A stretch of DNA of 15,540 nucleotides from the NCBI GenBank assembly GCA_017526725.1, contig JAFXRA010000178.1, positions 1-15,540 of the forward strand, given 5' to 3'. The notes below the pieces were generated by a model. It had not been told where the DNA came from. It was given only the letters and a program-made list of their open reading frames with translations, and made no database searches. The position numbers and the translations under genes are program-made. Below, piece after piece: positions 13,494-15,540 of this stretch (positions are counted from its first letter, which is position 1; each line of letters starts with the position of its first letter). Origin of the DNA: Candidatus Rifleibacteriota bacterium. Its GTDB lineage: Bacteria; Riflebacteria; Ozemobacteria; Ozemobacterales; Ozemobacteraceae.

Positions 13494-15513
13494 TCTCAAA
13501 CAACTCTGCTACAGCAGCCTTGATTTTATCTTCCTTTGGAATAAACGGCAAAGTGACATGATTGCCGTTCTTGGCTTTGTTGAACTGAGCTGTAACTTCG
13601 ATTGCGTGTTCGTTTCTTGCCCAGGCACGTCTGGAAACACCGCACATGGTATCCCAAATCATTGAGCTTCTGATAACATTATCAATTCTTTCACTGCCAT
13701 CAAGAACAAGACCGAAGCCGCCATTGATTGATTTGCCGATTCCTACGCCGCCGCCGTTGTGTAGAGAGATAAGGCTCATTCCGCGAGCAGCATTACCAGC
13801 ATAACAATGTGTTGCCATATCAGCCATAATATTGCTTCCGTCTTTTATGTTAGCGGTTTCTCTGTATGGAGAGTCTGTTCCGCCTGTGTCGTGGTGGTCG
13901 CGGCCAATCATAACAGGACCTATTTCGCCTTTTCTAACTAGTTCGTTAAATTTCAATGCAATGTTAGCTCTGCCTTCTGCATCCTGGTAGAGAATTCTAG
14001 CTTGAGTTCCAACAACTAATGAGTTCTTTTCTGCATCACGGATCCAAACGTAGTTGTCGTGGTCTTGAGAACGGCGGTTAGGGTCTATGCAAGACATAGC
14101 AGCCTGGTCGGTTTTTACCAAGTCTTCATGTTTACCGCTTAAGCAGACCCATCTGAATGGACCATAACCGTAGTCGAAAAGTAATGGACCCATAATGTCT
14201 TCAACGTAAGAAGGCCATATAAAACCGTCTCTTGGGTTTTCTCCGTTAGCGCAGATTTCTTTGACACCTGCGTCAAAAATGGCTCTCATAAATGAGTTGC
14301 CGTAATCGAAGAAATAGGTGCCTCTTTCTGTTAAAGTTTTGATAGCTTTGAAATGGGCTTTCAGGCTTTCGTCAACAAGTATTCTAAATTTTGCCGGGTC
14401 TTTGTGAAGCATTTCTGTGCGTTCTTCAAAAGTAAGACCCTTGGGGCAGTAACCACCGTCATAGACAGCATGACAAGAAGTCTGGTCAGAAAGGAGCTCT
14501 ACTTTTTTATTGTTGTTTACTGCGTATTCAAGCAAATCTACTATATTGCCATGGAAAGCAATAGAAGTAGTCTTTTTAGATTCAATATGTTCATCTGCAA
14601 GTTTGAAGGCTTCTTCAGGAGTTTCTGCAATCAGAGAAACCCAGCCTTGTTTATGTCGGGTTTCAATTCTAGACATATCAACTTCAGCGATAATGCCAAC
14701 ACCATTTGCTATTTCAACTGCTTTTGGTTGAGCACCGCTCATTCCACCGAGACCAGAAGAAACAAAGAGATGACCACTCAAGCCGTCTTCGTCTTTAATG
14801 CCAAGTTTCATTCTTCCTGCATTCAAAATTGTGTTGAAAGTGCCGTGAACAATGCCTTGAGGGCCAATATACATCCAGCCGCCAGCAGTCATCTGGCCGT
14901 AATTTGAAACGCCTAACTGCATAGCACGATGCCATTCTTCCTGGTTGTCGAACATTCCGACCATCAAACCGTTGCTCATAATAACTCTAGGAGCATTTGG
15001 ACTAGATTTGAAAAGCCCTAGAGGGTGACCGGACATCATAACCAGAGTTCTATATTCATCGAGGTTTTCTAAGTACTTCTTTATGAGTCTATACTGCATC
15101 CAGTTCTGGCAGACCTGACCTGTTTCGCCATAAGTAACCAGTTCATAAGGATAAAGAGCTACTTCAAAGTCTAGATTGTTATCAATCATGACCTGAAAAG
15201 CTTTTCCTTCAATACAATTGCTTTTGTATTCGTTTATTGGCTTGCCGTAAATTCTGCCTTCTGGTCTGAATCTGTAGCCATAAATTCTGCCGCGAGTCTT
15301 CAATTCTTCTAAAAATTCAGGAATCAAAGCTTCGTGAAGTTCTTCAGGAATATATCTTAGAGCGTTCTTGAGAGCAATTTCTGTTTCGTGCTGATTCAGA
15401 GTAAAACCTCTGTCTGGTGCTCGCCTGATACCTTCGACAAACTTTGGATATTCTGGCAATACGTTATCTAGCTTAATCGTCATCGCAGATGCTATAGTTT
15501 TGTTGTCTAACAT
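13489..15513 (-). CDS. hutU: Urocanate hydratase (urocanase), long form
   Basis: This enzyme adds water to urocanate to give 4-imidazolone-5-propanoate, the second step of histidine degradation, using tightly bound NAD as an electrophile in the cytoplasm. Of the 674 residues, recognisable parts are TGQVCQNWMQYRL (131-143), LVMMSGHPLGLF (157-168), the NAD-binding loop GLGGMSGAQPKAVEIANG (254-271), GPFRWVCLSG (451-460), GPVMIGRDHHDTGG (532-545) followed by SPYRET, and HNGGGVGIGKS (585-595). Length is close to the animal-type enzymes of about 676 residues rather than the common bacterial form of about 555. AAGGGAGG (15520-15527) six bases before the ATG at 15513 fixes the start. No other histidine-degradation gene is in the window; only 27 bases upstream are visible, so an operon with genes further right is possible. 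It ends inside a strong terminator. Confidence 0.96.
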   Translation of the reverse strand: MLDNKTIASAMTIKLDNVLPEYPKFVEGIRRAPDRGFTLNQHETEIALKNALRYIPEELHEALIPEFLEELKTRGRIYGYRFRPEGRIYGKPINEYKSNCIEGKAFQVMIDNNLDFEVALYPYELVTYGETGQVCQNWMQYRLIKKYLENLDEYRTLVMMSGHPLGLFKSSPNAPRVIMSNGLMVGMFDNQEEWHRAMQLGVSNYGQMTAGGWMYIGPQGIVHGTFNTILNAGRMKLGIKDEDGLSGHLFVSSGLGGMSGAQPKAVEIANGVGIIAEVDMSRIETRHKQGWVSLIAETPEEAFKLADEHIESKKTTSIAFHGNIVDLLEYAVNNNKKVELLSDQTSCHAVYDGGYCPKGLTFEERTEMLHKDPAKFRILVDESLKAHFKAIKTLTERGTYFFDYGNSFMRAIFDAGVKEICANGENPRDGFIWPSYVEDIMGPLLFDYGYGPFRWVCLSGKHEDLVKTDQAAMSCIDPNRRSQDHDNYVWIRDAEKNSLVVGTQARILYQDAEGRANIALKFNELVRKGEIGPVMIGRDHHDTGGTDSPYRETANIKDGSNIMADMATHCYAGNAARGMSLISLHNGGGVGIGKSINGGFGLVLDGSERIDNVIRSSMIWDTMCGVSRRAWARNEHAIEVTAQFNKAKNGNHVTLPFIPKEDKIKAAVAELFEK

Positions 15514-15540
15514 CGAAAACCTCCCTTAATCAACTCTAAA

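Noticed and set aside
14353..14907. 184-codon plus-strand open frame opposite hutU
   Set aside because: Entirely antisense to highly conserved urocanase motifs; no ribosome site or recognisable domain.

Overview
The window is AT-rich DNA from a bacterium with compact, convergently arranged genes. A lipoprotein signal peptide, a type IV prepilin-like N-terminus, a Cache-type adenylate cyclase, membrane-anchored ankyrin proteins and a long-form urocanase point to a low-GC diderm, probably an anaerobe. Families such as Riflebacteria, Elusimicrobia or spirochaetes would fit, but nothing seen here fixes the phylum. There is no rRNA, tRNA, CRISPR array, transposase or phage gene.

Layout. Positions 1-1465 (minus): a Sel1-repeat lipoprotein followed by a pilin/pseudopilin-like membrane protein that runs off the left edge, driven by a good sigma-70-type promoter. 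Positions 1466-3460 (plus): an AT-rich divergent spacer, a compact predicted RNA fold just after a TATAAT box, a 42-codon small ORF with its own ribosome binding site, then an unrecognised 435-residue Ser/Leu/Asn-rich protein ending at a terminator. Positions 3458-4309 (minus): a class I SAM methyltransferase. Positions 4310-4966: mostly repeats (two nested-hairpin elements, a short CTCTCCCT hairpin, a perfect 21-bp AT-rich palindrome) and a possible gene remnant. Positions 4967-6199 (plus): adenosine deaminase, ending at a terminator shared with the convergent cyclase. Positions 6253-8370 (minus): dCache-HAMP-class III adenylate cyclase. Positions 8493-8648 (minus): a 51-residue small membrane protein with its own terminator. 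Positions 8810-13207 (plus): an apparent three-gene operon of a DUF445 membrane protein and two membrane-anchored ankyrin proteins. Positions 13212-13440: a pair of nested-hairpin elements in opposite orientation. Positions 13489-15513 (minus): urocanate hydratase with a strong terminator.

How it fits together. Adenosine deaminase and urocanase are catabolic enzymes releasing ammonia or opening histidine breakdown. The cyclase carries what looks like the amino-acid-binding signature of dCache sensors, so an amino-acid-to-cAMP link is possible but unproven. The two ankyrin proteins share two homologous modules, A and B, in opposite order (A-B in the first, B-A in the second). The least explained parts are the leader RNA/small ORF/Ser-rich protein unit and the hairpin-chain repeats, whose stems differ between copies while staying paired.
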